This document shows, one piece after another, positions 18,068 to 26,684 of a stretch of 64,000 bases of DNA; the stretch's first letter is position 1; every line of letters begins with the position of its first letter. The notes below the pieces were generated by a model that saw only the letters and a program-made list of their open reading frames with translations, was not told the DNA's origin and ran no database searches. The stretch spans positions 248,001 to 312,000 of the forward strand of contig NZ_CP080529.1 in assembly GCF_024746815.1 (NCBI RefSeq), written 5' to 3'. Origin of the DNA: Mesorhizobium sp. AR07 (GTDB lineage: Bacteria; Pseudomonadota; Alphaproteobacteria; Rhizobiales; Rhizobiaceae). Both the position numbers and the translations under genes were made by a program.

Positions 18068-18258
18068 GCTGCCGCCTCCCCGCGCCCAATCGCGATACTA
18101 ACTCTCCACCGTGACAAAAAACTCCAAGCGACAGCCTGCCATAGTACCATTTGCTGAAAACCAGCGCGGAACCGGTGCAAAGCAAAAGGTGTCCACATTC
18201 GGTACCGCGTACCGTGACGCTAAGCATTGCTGCATCAGCAACGGCGGCGATGCTGTTT

Positions 18259-19305
18259 CTAAAGCGTATTCAACTCCCGATTGGTCACCGAGCGCCCATA
18301 GGCCGCGCGCATGGCGATCTTCTCCTCCAGCGCCGCGATGACGCTTTCGGAAAAGTTGGTCTTGTACATTTGCGAAATGTTGTCGAGCCCGCCTGGGGTG
18401 AAGACGTTGATCTCAAGGATCTTTGATCCGACGATATCGAGCCCCACCAGAAACATGCCGTCATGGATGAGCTTGGGCCGCACCGTCTCGGCGATGGCGA
18501 GAATTTCAGGCGTGATGTCGACCCGCTGTGGCGTCCCATTGGCATGGATGTTGGACCGGATTTCGCCCTTGGCGGGCACACGGCGAAAGGCTGCGTATTT
18601 GCCCTCCCGTCGCAGCGGCCGGCCATTCATCAGGAAAAATCGGATATCGCCTTCGGCGGCTTCCGGGATGAAGGCCTGGACGATGAGATAACCTTCTCCG
18701 CTGACCGCTTCGAAGATCTGGTTGAGGTTGGCATCCTTTGGAGATGTGATCTTGAAGACGTGCCTGCCGCCCGACCCCTGCAGAGGTTTGACGATGACGC
18801 CTTTGCGCTGATCGTCGATGAAGGCGCGGATTTCCTCGATGTTCTTCGATATCAGCGTGGTCGGCCGCACGATCGCCGGAAAGTCCTGAAAATAGAGCTT
18901 GTTCTGCGCCCCGGCCAACCCGTCCGGATCATTGACTACCAGTACGCCGCGTGGCGCTGCAAGCCGCCCGAACATGGTTCCGACCTGCGCGGCCCAGGGC
19001 CTTTCGGCGGCGTCCAGCGATGGATCGTTGCGAAGAAACAGAACGTCGATATCCGCCACGTCGATGGTTTCAATGACCGTCTTGTCCCCCTGCAGGTCCT
19101 TGTGAAGGGTCTCGGCTTTCTTGTAGCTGGCTCCCGGCAGGGTCAGCGCCCGCACCATCAGACTGTCGTCGGGCCGTAGAACGAAATCGCCGGGCGTGAC
19201 GTAACAGATGTCGTGCCCGCGGCCGAGCGCCGCCAGCGCCAGCAAGGTGGTGGTGTAGATCGGGGTCTCACCTTCGATCGAATTGACGAAGAATGCGATG
19301 CGCAT
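18259..19305 (-). CDS. Glutathione-synthetase-like ATP-grasp ligase (348 aa), third gene of an operon of unknown product
   Basis: The fold is that of GshB: an N-terminal Rossmann-like part (MRIAFFVNSIEGETPIYTTT; FLRNDPSLD; VVNDPDGL), an ATP-grasp centre (IVKPLQGSGGRHVFKI near 175, LIVQAFIPEAAEGDIRFFLM near 210) and metal/ATP residues in GLDIVGSKILEINVFTPGG near 305. It should form a peptide-like bond using ATP, but the N-terminal substrate region and the end differ from housekeeping GshB. It starts nine bases after the QEGLA-family gene, so the genes are probably cotranscribed. Real glutathione synthesis is possible but less likely given its neighbours. Confidence 0.85.
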   Translation of the reverse strand: MRIAFFVNSIEGETPIYTTTLLALAALGRGHDICYVTPGDFVLRPDDSLMVRALTLPGASYKKAETLHKDLQGDKTVIETIDVADIDVLFLRNDPSLDAAERPWAAQVGTMFGRLAAPRGVLVVNDPDGLAGAQNKLYFQDFPAIVRPTTLISKNIEEIRAFIDDQRKGVIVKPLQGSGGRHVFKITSPKDANLNQIFEAVSGEGYLIVQAFIPEAAEGDIRFFLMNGRPLRREGKYAAFRRVPAKGEIRSNIHANGTPQRVDITPEILAIAETVRPKLIHDGMFLVGLDIVGSKILEINVFTPGGLDNISQMYKTNFSESVIAALEEKIAMRAAYGRSVTNRELNTL

Positions 19306-19314
19306 GGGAGGCTC

Positions 19315-21168
19315 CTAGACCAGCATTTGGATGGGACTGAGACCGGCGCGAGCGGAGGCAAGGCGTGCCTCGGCCTGCGGGTGAGTGAGGAAAGCAGGCC
19401 TGAACTGCGGCGTCTTGAGCAGGCCGCGTGCGCTCAATTCCTGCATGACACTGAAATGGGTGGCGGCGATCTTACCCATCCAGAACGGATCGAGCGAGCC
19501 GCCGCTGCGCAGATGATGCAGCACTTCAAGCAGTCCGCGCAGATAGATCGCGTCCTTGACCAAACCGCCGCCCCGATAGAGCCGCAAAGTGAGGTTGAAT
19601 GCCTGGGTTTCGGCAAAGCCGTGCTCGCGCACCAGCGAGGCGAAGGTTTCAGGAAAGCTCGCGCCATCCAGCATCGCGGCGCAGCCAACGACGCGGGCGG
19701 CGATCAGGCGCAGCCGCGCCACGGTCATGCCCCCCACCAGAAACTCCGCCAGCACGGCTAGTCCCTCCTGCGCACCCTCATAGCCGGCAAGCCCCGAGCG
19801 GAACAGCCGCAGCCCCTGCGCTGAGCCATTGAAATAGGTCAGCAGATGCACTCCTACCTCATGGCTGAGCAGCGCCTCGACGCGCCCGCGCGACATCACG
19901 GTGCTGCGCGCAATCAGCAGACGTCCGTTGGAGACCATCAGTCCGGCCGGCAGATCGTCGCGCATCTCGACAATGGCTGCGAAGTCTCCATTCTGGCCGG
20001 TATAGCCATTGATCATCGCCAGCGCCTTGCGTTCCACGAAGGCCGAACCCACGTCATCGTCGCCAGGCTTTGCGACGCGCTTGCGGGCAGTCGCGGTGAG
20101 AATATCGTTTGCGGCCTCCAGCAAGGACGGCTCGACAGGGCCGTAGAGCGCCCGGCTAAATTCGAGGAAGCGCGGCGTTTCGCGAGCTGTCAGCATCGAC
20201 AGTTGCAGATCCAGTTCCTGCTGTTTCTCGCGATAGAGATCGAGCAGGACCGGATCCTCGAAATGGTCGAGCCCGATCGAGAATAGCGCCCTCTTCTGAA
20301 ACTCGACCTGAACCGTCAGCGGACGATAGAGAAAGCGCGGCGCTTTCGCGAAGCCGCCCGCCTTGAACTCCGCCCAGGCCGCGCCAGCATTGATCGGCGT
20401 CACTGCGAGCAGGAAGTCGAACGAGGTGGCGATCTCGTCCATCGCCTTGTCAGCGCGGCTGACGGCATTGACGAACGCGCGCCGGCCGAGCGAGCGATGG
20501 GTCGACAGCGCCATTGCCTTGGTAGCCGTGACGTACGCGGCCATAGCCTGAAGCCCGGCGTCGACCATATTGGCGATCAACCGCTTGCGCAGTTCGGGAT
20601 AGATCGCGTCGGATTCCGGCACCCGGTAGATCGGCGCGAAGCGAAGGGTCACACAGGGGAATTTCGGCAGCAGCCGGGCAAGCTTCGCGTGCTGGTCGCC
20701 GGCCAGGCGCTCGATCCGCGGCCGGCGGAACCTAGCGTCGACGCCTTCTATTCCCGCCGCAAGCGCTGACAGCGCTGCCTGCACGGGAGGCTCCGGCGAA
20801 GCCGTCAGGAAGACCTCGAAGGGCGGCAGATAGGGTGCATCCCCGCTCATCCGGTCGCGCTCCAACTCGCCGATATCGAGCAGCACGAACGCACCGAAGC
20901 GCTTGGTCATGGCCGCGCCGACAGCGTCGGCTATCATCGCGGCGGTACGCAGATTGCGCGCGATCAGATATGATGCGCTTGCGGAAACCACGTCGCGGGC
21001 GGCCGAGTCGTTTCGTCGCGTCATATGCACGCACAGAAATGGCAACGGCCTGTCGATGTGCAGCCGGCCGCCATTTCCCAGATCGCGGCGGATGGGCTGT
21101 CCGGATTCGAGTGCGGCGAGGATATCGGCCAACAACGCCTGATCGGATTTGGCGGCGGCTTTGTTCAT
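19315..21168 (-). CDS. QEGLA-motif protein, DUF1704/MATCAP-like putative zinc metallopeptidase (617 aa)
   Basis: The name-giving QEGLAVLAEFLVGG lies near residue 455, about 25 residues after LLSHEVGVHLLTYFNG. The latter is an HExxxH zinc motif, with the glutamate of QEGLA a likely third ligand. The same arrangement is found in the MATCAP/TMCP tubulin tyrosine carboxypeptidase family, of which bacterial DUF1704 proteins are relatives. The N-terminal half (1-330) is family-specific and unassigned. ATG 21168 overlaps the stop of the amidohydrolase gene by four bases. Annotated homologues are often called flavohemoglobin expression-modulating proteins, a name without clear mechanism. Substrate unknown; soluble and cytoplasmic by sequence. 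Confidence 0.85.
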   Translation of the reverse strand: MNKAAAKSDQALLADILAALESGQPIRRDLGNGGRLHIDRPLPFLCVHMTRRNDSAARDVVSASASYLIARNLRTAAMIADAVGAAMTKRFGAFVLLDIGELERDRMSGDAPYLPPFEVFLTASPEPPVQAALSALAAGIEGVDARFRRPRIERLAGDQHAKLARLLPKFPCVTLRFAPIYRVPESDAIYPELRKRLIANMVDAGLQAMAAYVTATKAMALSTHRSLGRRAFVNAVSRADKAMDEIATSFDFLLAVTPINAGAAWAEFKAGGFAKAPRFLYRPLTVQVEFQKRALFSIGLDHFEDPVLLDLYREKQQELDLQLSMLTARETPRFLEFSRALYGPVEPSLLEAANDILTATARKRVAKPGDDDVGSAFVERKALAMINGYTGQNGDFAAIVEMRDDLPAGLMVSNGRLLIARSTVMSRGRVEALLSHEVGVHLLTYFNGSAQGLRLFRSGLAGYEGAQEGLAVLAEFLVGGMTVARLRLIAARVVGCAAMLDGASFPETFASLVREHGFAETQAFNLTLRLYRGGGLVKDAIYLRGLLEVLHHLRSGGSLDPFWMGKIAATHFSVMQELSARGLLKTPQFRPAFLTHPQAEARLASARAGLSPIQMLV

Positions 21169-22010
21169 GGTACGGTCAGCAATCGCCCCTCAAGCAACGG
21201 CAGCGTTGCCGTGATCATCGCTCGCATCGCCGCCAAGGCTTCGAGATCCGGCTCACCCGTCCACTCGTCCATGAAGAACTTCTTGAATTCGATGGCGATG
21301 GCGCATCCGGTCGTGGGGAAATTCTCATGCACGAAACGCGTCTGTTCGCCACGGCCCTGGAAGGCAACATTCTCGCGCACATCCAACCGTCGGCCGCAAA
21401 ACACGAAGGCGCGGAGGGCATCGATGAAAGGATCAACGATATGCGCCCAGCGGGCGCGGTCCATTGAGGAGGTGCCGATGTTGATGTCGGGCGCGGCCTC
21501 CGGATTGGTAGGGGGCCCATCCGGCCCGGCGCGGCGATGGTTGTAGCTGTGGATGTCGAGGAGGACGAAGCGGCCATGGTCTGCTTCGATGCCGCTCAGC
21601 ATCTGCCGTAGCATCGCATAGTACGCGTCGTGCACCCGCAGCGAACCCTCGACGATTTGGCTTGGCGGCGCCACTCGCCACACCTTGAGGCCCCACGCCT
21701 GTTCCGGCGTCAGATACACTGCGCCGTCGCGCTCGCGATTAAGATCGATCTCAAAGCGCGAACGATGGAAAACGACGCGGTTGGGTACGTCGCGGATCAC
21801 CATGTCCGTGAAGGGATCTTCCTCGCGCAGGCGTTCGTCGTACGCCAGTGCCATCAACTCAAGCGTTTCCTCGCGGACATGACCGCCATTGTGGATTGCC
21901 GTGCCGATGATTGGGGACACGCCGCGATCAACCGACCACAGCGCACGCCCGCCAATATCGGGGCACGAGTGCCGGCTTGGGGGCTTCGTGGCGTCGGGGA
22001 ATGAAATCAT
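21165..22010 (-). CDS. N-formylglutamate amidohydrolase-like protein (281 aa), first gene of the operon
   Basis: Family-typical zinc-hydrolase blocks are visible: SCPDIGGRAL near 15, AIHNGGHVREE near 38, RSRFEIDLNRERDGAVY near 78, LLDIHSYNHRR near 145 and TGCAIAIEFKKFFMDEW near 250. True HutG-like enzymes release formate from N-formylglutamate in histidine breakdown, but no hut gene is present here. The gene is coupled (ATGA) to the metallopeptidase-like gene and followed by an ATP-grasp ligase, so it more likely acts on an amide or acyl-amino acid made or recycled by this operon. The start at 22010 gives a normal length. Confidence 0.85.
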   Translation of the reverse strand: MISFPDATKPPSRHSCPDIGGRALWSVDRGVSPIIGTAIHNGGHVREETLELMALAYDERLREEDPFTDMVIRDVPNRVVFHRSRFEIDLNRERDGAVYLTPEQAWGLKVWRVAPPSQIVEGSLRVHDAYYAMLRQMLSGIEADHGRFVLLDIHSYNHRRAGPDGPPTNPEAAPDINIGTSSMDRARWAHIVDPFIDALRAFVFCGRRLDVRENVAFQGRGEQTRFVHENFPTTGCAIAIEFKKFFMDEWTGEPDLEALAAMRAMITATLPLLEGRLLTVP

Positions 22011-22270
22011 GAGCGCTTGCGGAGGCCGCTGGCAGAACCGGCGCCCCTACATCTCCGTCGGGCAAGGAATTGGATGGATCTATGAGCGATGTCCATATCC
22101 GTGAGTTCTAACACTGAGGAGCTTTGCAGCATGCAGTATCTCTTGCAAGACATCGTCGTTCGCGGCGATCCGATTGTCGCAAACACTCATCCCCTGGACA
22201 TCAATTTAGAGAAGCGACACGCTATTGGCGCCATGTCACTTCGGCGCTCTTAATCTTGCCCCTAGCGACA

Positions 22271-22500
22271 TCAACCCATCAGGTTTGGACGCCCAGCGCG
22301 AACCTTGGCTGATGGACCTCCAGCGGGCGGACGGCGGAGCAGTTTGAACATGATTGTGAGCCGCGAGCCATCGCCAGCCACCGATCGCGCCTGATACTCC
22401 AGTGCCGCAACGGCCTGCTGTGGGGACACGTCGGTCCGCTCGGCAATGCGCAAAGCTTCCTGGTCGGAAATGCGGTGGTCCTTGGATGGGTGTTGGCCAT
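22271..22500 (-). pseudogene. Possible small helical protein (DUF3606-like) with a frameshift near its start
   Basis: ATG 22500 has GGAG seven bases upstream, but after about six codons the protein-like sequence continues one frame over (KDHRISDQEALRIAERTDVS, then PQQAVAALEYQ) to the stop at 22271. The 230-base span fits one missing base. The helical, charged composition recalls the small DUF3606 proteins of rhizobia, but similarity is weak. Confidence 0.35.
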
Positions 22501-22539
22501 TGAAAAATCTCCAATTGGTATAGCGCGGCGGGTTGTGTG

Positions 22540-22680
22540 CTATGCAAAGCGGGTCCAGAAATAAGTTGCGGAAAAGCCGACGACCACCGCAGCTAACGAT
22601 ATTCCTAAAACCCATCTCATGTGGCCACTGGTTTCGCCCTGACGCGCGTCATTCGTTTTGGTCTTGAGGTCTTCAACCAC
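22540..22680 (-). CDS. Small single-span membrane protein (46 aa)
   Basis: GTG 22680 with AAGGAG seven bases upstream opens a 46-residue protein. It has a polar N-terminus (VEDLKTKTNDARQGETSGH), one hydrophobic span (WVLGISLAAVVVGFSATYFW) and a short RFA end. It probably sits in the inner membrane with the N-terminus in the cytoplasm. The clear ribosome site and amphipathic layout support it although it is short. Function unknown. Confidence 0.6.
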   Translation of the reverse strand: MVEDLKTKTNDARQGETSGHMRWVLGISLAAVVVGFSATYFWTRFA

Positions 22681-23076
22681 GGCTCGCTCCTTCTGGTTGC
22701 CTGCACCGCGATCGGGTTTGGGATTTACGGATTCGCATCCTCTGGAACGCGCCGGACAGCCAGCGGTTCCTGTTCCGACTGGCTGGCAGCGAATGCACTG
22801 GAGGGCTTCCATGCATGAGAGGTCGTTTGCGAGTCGAAGACAAGATTTGGATTCTGCTTGACGCTGAGGCACAACGTGGTCGCGAATACTCCCCAGTTCC
22901 CATCGCCCGTCGGCGCTCACGGATCCGCGGTCGGAAACCGACGAGTTGCAAGCGCCGGCCAAAACATGCCGCGTCGAGGGAATGCCATTCAGACGTGCCC
23001 ACGCTTGCCGTGCTGCTCGTCTCGCTCAGCCATGCGCGCTATGTTGCCAAAGCACTTCGCGTACACTGGAGAAAGC

Positions 23077-23620
23077 ATGGCGGCAACCCGCCTCAAGGCA
23101 CTCCTCCACCCAGCCTTTATGTTGCGATCGATGCCGTTAGTGGTGGCGCTCGCTATCAGTTGTGTCGTCACCTACGAATTCAATGCCGCGGCGCGTCAGG
23201 CTCATGTCATGGTCGAGCATTCGATGACCGCACTGGCGGCGATGGATAAGGTACCATCGTTGCTTCAGGACGCCGAAACCGGCCAACGCGGTTTTGTCAT
23301 CACCGAGGGACGACGCCTATCTGATGCCCTACGACAAAGCTCTTGGGGAGATCGAACCCAGCTTGCAAAACCTTGATGCGTTGATCCCGAAAAATTCAGC
23401 GGGGTCGGGCGGCTGCACGAAATAGCCCGACGCAAGCTGGATGAACTGAAAAAGTCATCGCAATGCGCCGCGCACAAGGCTTGCAAATGGCCGCGTGTCT
23501 GGTCGCCCTCAACACTGGCAAGACCAGAGATGGACGGCAAGACCAGAGATGGACGATCTGCGTACGGAAATTGCAGCGATGAAAGCGCGCGAGAAGGCTA
23601 TCCTCGAGGACAAGGCAGAA
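23077..23620 (+). pseudogene. CHASE3-type sensor kinase, 5' part only, several frameshifts
   Basis: ATG 23077 (GGAG upstream) starts a protein with a membrane span (MPLVVALAISCVVTYEF) and the CHASE3 pattern HSMTALAAMDKVPSLLQDAE TGQRGFVITEG. The frame then shifts: DAYLMPYDKALGEIEPSLQN, later LHEIARRKLDELKKS and IAAMKAREKAILEDK lie in successive frames. No PAS or kinase domain follows; the copy ends at about 23620, where trbB-derived DNA begins on the other strand. It is a relic of a signalling protein cut by recombination. Confidence 0.75.
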
Positions 23621-23623
23621 CTA

Positions 23624-23820
23624 GGTGCCCCACGCACCTTGCCGATCGGGATGCGGTCGGGGCAAAGCCGCAGCGACGATTTCACCAGATCGGCAAGCGA
23701 GGCGACACCATCCTTGGTGCGCAGCGCCACCAGATTGGGCGCAGCACACTGGAGTTCGCACGTGTCCTCGATCAGCACGACGCGGTCGGTGGTCTTCGCC
23801 ATTTCCGCCAGCAGAACGGC
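23624..23820 (-). pseudogene. trbB: Internal fragment of trbB, conjugal-transfer VirB11-like ATPase
   Basis: About 65 codons on the minus strand read LLAEMAKTTDRVVLIEDTCE, LQCAAPNLVALRTKDGVASL and SSLRLCPDRIPIGKVRGA. This is the characteristic block after the Walker A of TrbB (normally IEDTRELQCAAPNLVALRT and RLRPDRIPIGEVRGAE). The Walker A before it and the Asp/Walker B and GTIHAG parts after it are missing. It marks former conjugative DNA (plasmid or integrative element) at this site. Confidence 0.8.
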
Positions 23821-24049
23821 AGGAACAATCGCTTGTGCTGCGCGTTCAAACTCGAATGTGGCTGGGCACAAGATCAACCGAAAGTGCGTCCTTCTTCACA
23901 AGTATAGCCGTACGCGTGTTCTCGTCGTGATCGAAAGCACGACTGCGATGAGCCTCTTCGAACCATGGTCACGAAGCAACTTGTGAGCCAATTGGCCAAT
24001 GGCGGGATTTGACAGCCACGACAAAACGGAACATTCGCGAGGTTTTGAG

Positions 24050-24775
24050 ATGACAAGCACAACTCCACATCCCCCAGTCGCATTGCAGGATAAGTGGCTC
24101 GCCAAGCGGGTCGTTTTGCAGGCGCATGAAAAAGAGCTCACCAAACACCGCGATCGCATAAATGCCGAACGCCGCCGGCTTCCGATGGTGAAGATCGAAA
24201 AGGACTATGTCTTCGACACCTCGTCCGGCAGGCGGAATTTGAAAGACTTGTTCGAAGGACGCCGGCAACTCGTTGTCTATCACTTCATGTTCGACCCCGC
24301 GTGGGACAAAGGCTGTTCGGGGTGCACCTCTTATGTGAACTCCCTGGGCGATCTGTCGGCGCTGTACGATCATGACACGACCTTCGCACTTGTTTCTCGC
24401 GCCCCGCTGGCCAAACTCGAAGCCTACAAAGCGGAAAAGGGGTGGGGCGCTCCCTGGTATTCTTCATTCGGCAGCGATTTCAACTACGACTTTCACGTCA
24501 CCCTGGACGAGACCGTGGCGCCGATCGAATACAATTATCGAAACTTTGCAGAGATGAAGGCAAGGAAGGGTCCGAATGGCATGAAGGGTGAAGAGCACGG
24601 CCTTAGCGTTTTTTTCCGGCTCGACGACGACGTTTTCCACACCTACTCAGTCTACGCGCGCGGCACTGAAGCACTCACGGACGCCTATTCCCTTCTCGAC
24701 CAGACACCTTATGGGCGGCAGCAAAGTTTTGAGGAATCGCCGCCTGGCTGGCCACAGAAGCCGACATATGGGTAG
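24050..24775 (+). CDS. DUF899 family thioredoxin-like protein (241 aa)
   Basis: It begins MTSTTPHPPVALQDKWLAKR and carries DUF899 hallmarks: LLAxEKExT-like VVLQAHEKELTKHRDRINAE, then RRRLPMVKIEKDYVFD, the block YHFMFDPAWDKGCSGCTSYV with a CxxC, and FFRLDDDVFHTYSVYARGTE near the end. The family has a thioredoxin fold and is thought to act in redox or detoxification, but no reaction is established. ATG 24050 has GAGG seven bases upstream; an in-frame start at 23999 lacks one. It ends early with PGWPQKPTYG, normal for one subgroup. A second DUF899 fragment follows directly. Confidence 0.88.
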   Translation: MTSTTPHPPVALQDKWLAKRVVLQAHEKELTKHRDRINAERRRLPMVKIEKDYVFDTSSGRRNLKDLFEGRRQLVVYHFMFDPAWDKGCSGCTSYVNSLGDLSALYDHDTTFALVSRAPLAKLEAYKAEKGWGAPWYSSFGSDFNYDFHVTLDETVAPIEYNYRNFAEMKARKGPNGMKGEEHGLSVFFRLDDDVFHTYSVYARGTEALTDAYSLLDQTPYGRQQSFEESPPGWPQKPTYG

Positions 24776-25053
24776 GCCGCGACTATCAGGTATCCTTCAC
24801 CAGGGAAGACATCGCTGACGGCAACACGATGTACAACTACGAAGCAGGTGGCAAGACGCATGAAGGCGAGGCGCCGGGCATCAGCGTTTTCATCAAGGAT
24901 GAAGACGGCGACATCTTCCATACCTATTCGTCCTATGCGCGCGGCGGCGATCTCTTGATCGGCGCCTATAATTATCTCGACCTGACGCCCAAGGGCCGCA
25001 ACGAGAAGGGTGAACGCCAGGGTTGGGTGCGCCGCCACGACGAATATGAGTGA
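24776..25053 (+). pseudogene. C-terminal fragment of a second DUF899 gene
   Basis: Directly after the DUF899 stop the next frame reads DYQVSFTREDIADGNTMYNY, then PGISVFIKDEDGDIFHTYSS and YLDLTPKGRNE, the last third of another DUF899 protein. The N-terminal two thirds with the CxxC region are missing. It is either the remains of a tandem duplication or a paralogue cut by deletion. The inner ATG at 24829 could give a 74-residue peptide, but there is no good ribosome site. Confidence 0.75.
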
Positions 25054-25112
25054 TACACCCTGAGACTGTGGGTGCCCCACGATGATGCTGACTCACTCCG
25101 AGGACTGGCTGC

Positions 25113-25981
25113 ATGTTCGCAGGCTTCACGCTGGAGATGATCGAACTGCCGGAGGCGACGTTGCGCGTTCGTCATGGTGGCTCCGGTCCACCGGTCTTGC
25201 TGTTGCACGGACATCCCAGAACCCACGCGACGTGGCACCGCGTCGCGCCGCAGCTGGCACAGAACCATACTGTGGTCTGTCCCGATCTTCGCGGTTTTGG
25301 TCAATCCTCCAAACCACACGATACACCCGATCACGCCGGGTCTTCGAAGCCCGCCAAAGCCAGGGACTGCGTTGCCCTGATGCACAAGCTAGGCTTTGAA
25401 CGCTTCGCCATTGTTGCCATGACCGAGGCAGCTACACCGCATTCCGCGCGGCGATGGATCATCCCGAGGCGATTGAACGCCTTGTCATCCTCGATGGAGT
25501 GCCGATCGTCGAAGCGCTGGAACGGTGCAATGCGCGGTTTGCGCAGGACTGGTGGCACTGGTTCTTCTTCGCTCAGCCGGACAAACCCGAGCGAGCCATC
25601 CTTGCCGACCCCGATGCCTGGTACGGTGGCTCCGCGGAGCAGATGGGCCACGAAGCCTATGAGGACTATCGGGCAGCAATCCACGATCCGGCAACGGTTC
25701 ACACGATGCTCGAAGACTATCGGGCAGGCCTTGGTATCGATCGCGATCACGATGAGGCGGATCGCCGTGCAGGCCGGCGTGTTGCCTGCCCGCTGCTCGT
25801 TCTATGGTCCCTCCGAGACGATATGGAAGCATTGTACGGCGATGTCCTGGCAGTCTGGCGCGCCTGGTCGCGCGAACCGCATGGTCGTGGGCTCGATTGT
25901 GGACATCATATGGCCGAAGAGGCGCCGGAAGAACTCGTCGGAGAACTCATCAAGTTCCTGGCAGCTGACCAGCGAAAATGA
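25113..25981 (+). pseudogene. Alpha/beta hydrolase (haloacetate dehalogenase-like) with a one-base deletion
   Basis: ATG 25113 starts MFAGFTLEMIELPEATLRVR, then LLLHGHPRTHATWHRVAP and DLRGFGQSS. At about 25416 one G is missing from what should read IVGHDRGSYTAF; the rest (AMDHPEAIERLVILDGVPIV through HHMAEEAPEE) continues in the next frame to 25981. The lesion falls at the nucleophile elbow (GHDRG, Asp nucleophile), so the product is dead as written. The intact paralogue at 44675-45535 is colinear throughout, which makes the lesion certain. Confidence 0.88.
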
Positions 25982-26468
25982 ATCCTGTCGTGTTGCAGTT
26001 TTGCTTTGTGATCACACCCGTTGTTACCGCGGCGGGAAAAAGGACATCCGCATTTCAGATAGTTCCATTGGAACAAGAATGCTCTGCGGACCGTTGGTTG
26101 AGATCAAGTCACGGACGCGCGATGAATGGGTCGGCTATGCATACCGCAAAGGCTCCAAACCGTATTTGGCCAGAACAAGAGGCCTTTGACACGCCGCCGC
26201 CTTGACGTCATAGCGGGTCTCCATCTCAACTAGGGACTACTAGCTTCCCGGCATCATTGCAGCGCCTTTTGGGCGGCCTGCCGTTCCCTATGTTCGAACG
26301 CATCGGTGAAGCTATCCAGCTCCTGGGGGTCATCCCAACCAGCGCCAAGGATGGTGCCTGCAAAATCAAATTGGTGAGGGGGATGTGGTTTGTTTTGTCG
26401 TACAATCTGTCAGTAGACCGAGACGCACGTACTTCCGCGAGCCGTTTGCAAAGCGAGGATCTGAGATC
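25982..26468. other. About 490 bases with no supported gene
   Basis: A protein-like stretch (about 45 codons ending ...YAYRKGSKPYLARTRGL at 26189, plus strand) could be the tail of a lost gene but has no start or known family. The remainder up to the small gene at 26469 shows only short frames. Confidence 0.4.
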
Positions 26469-26648
26469 ATGGTGAAAAGCATCGAACAGGCGATGGCGGA
26501 CGCAATCCTTGCAATTCGCATCCTTCGAAAATCCATCGCCGACCATGGGCATTCGGAAGCCATGATCGACTTCGACAGGCTGCTGGCCACAGCTGTGGAT
26601 GAAACTGAGAAACAACTGACCAAGCTGCAGGATCCCGGATTGTCTTGA
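26469..26648 (+). CDS. Small helical cytoplasmic protein (59 aa)
   Basis: ATG 26469 with AGGA about ten bases upstream gives MVKSIEQAMADAILAIRILR followed by charged helices to KQLTKLQDPGLS. No signal, span or cysteine. Amphipathic heptad-like spacing suggests a short coiled coil or helical dimer. Family not recognised. Confidence 0.5.
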   Translation: MVKSIEQAMADAILAIRILRKSIADHGHSEAMIDFDRLLATAVDETEKQLTKLQDPGLS

Positions 26649-26684
26649 ACGTCGCCCACCAAGGCGAGGCGACATCGTTTCCGG

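Noticed and set aside
18259..19305. Housekeeping glutathione synthetase
   Set aside because: ATP-grasp core matches GshB, but the N-terminal substrate part differs and the gene is locked into an operon with unrelated hydrolases.
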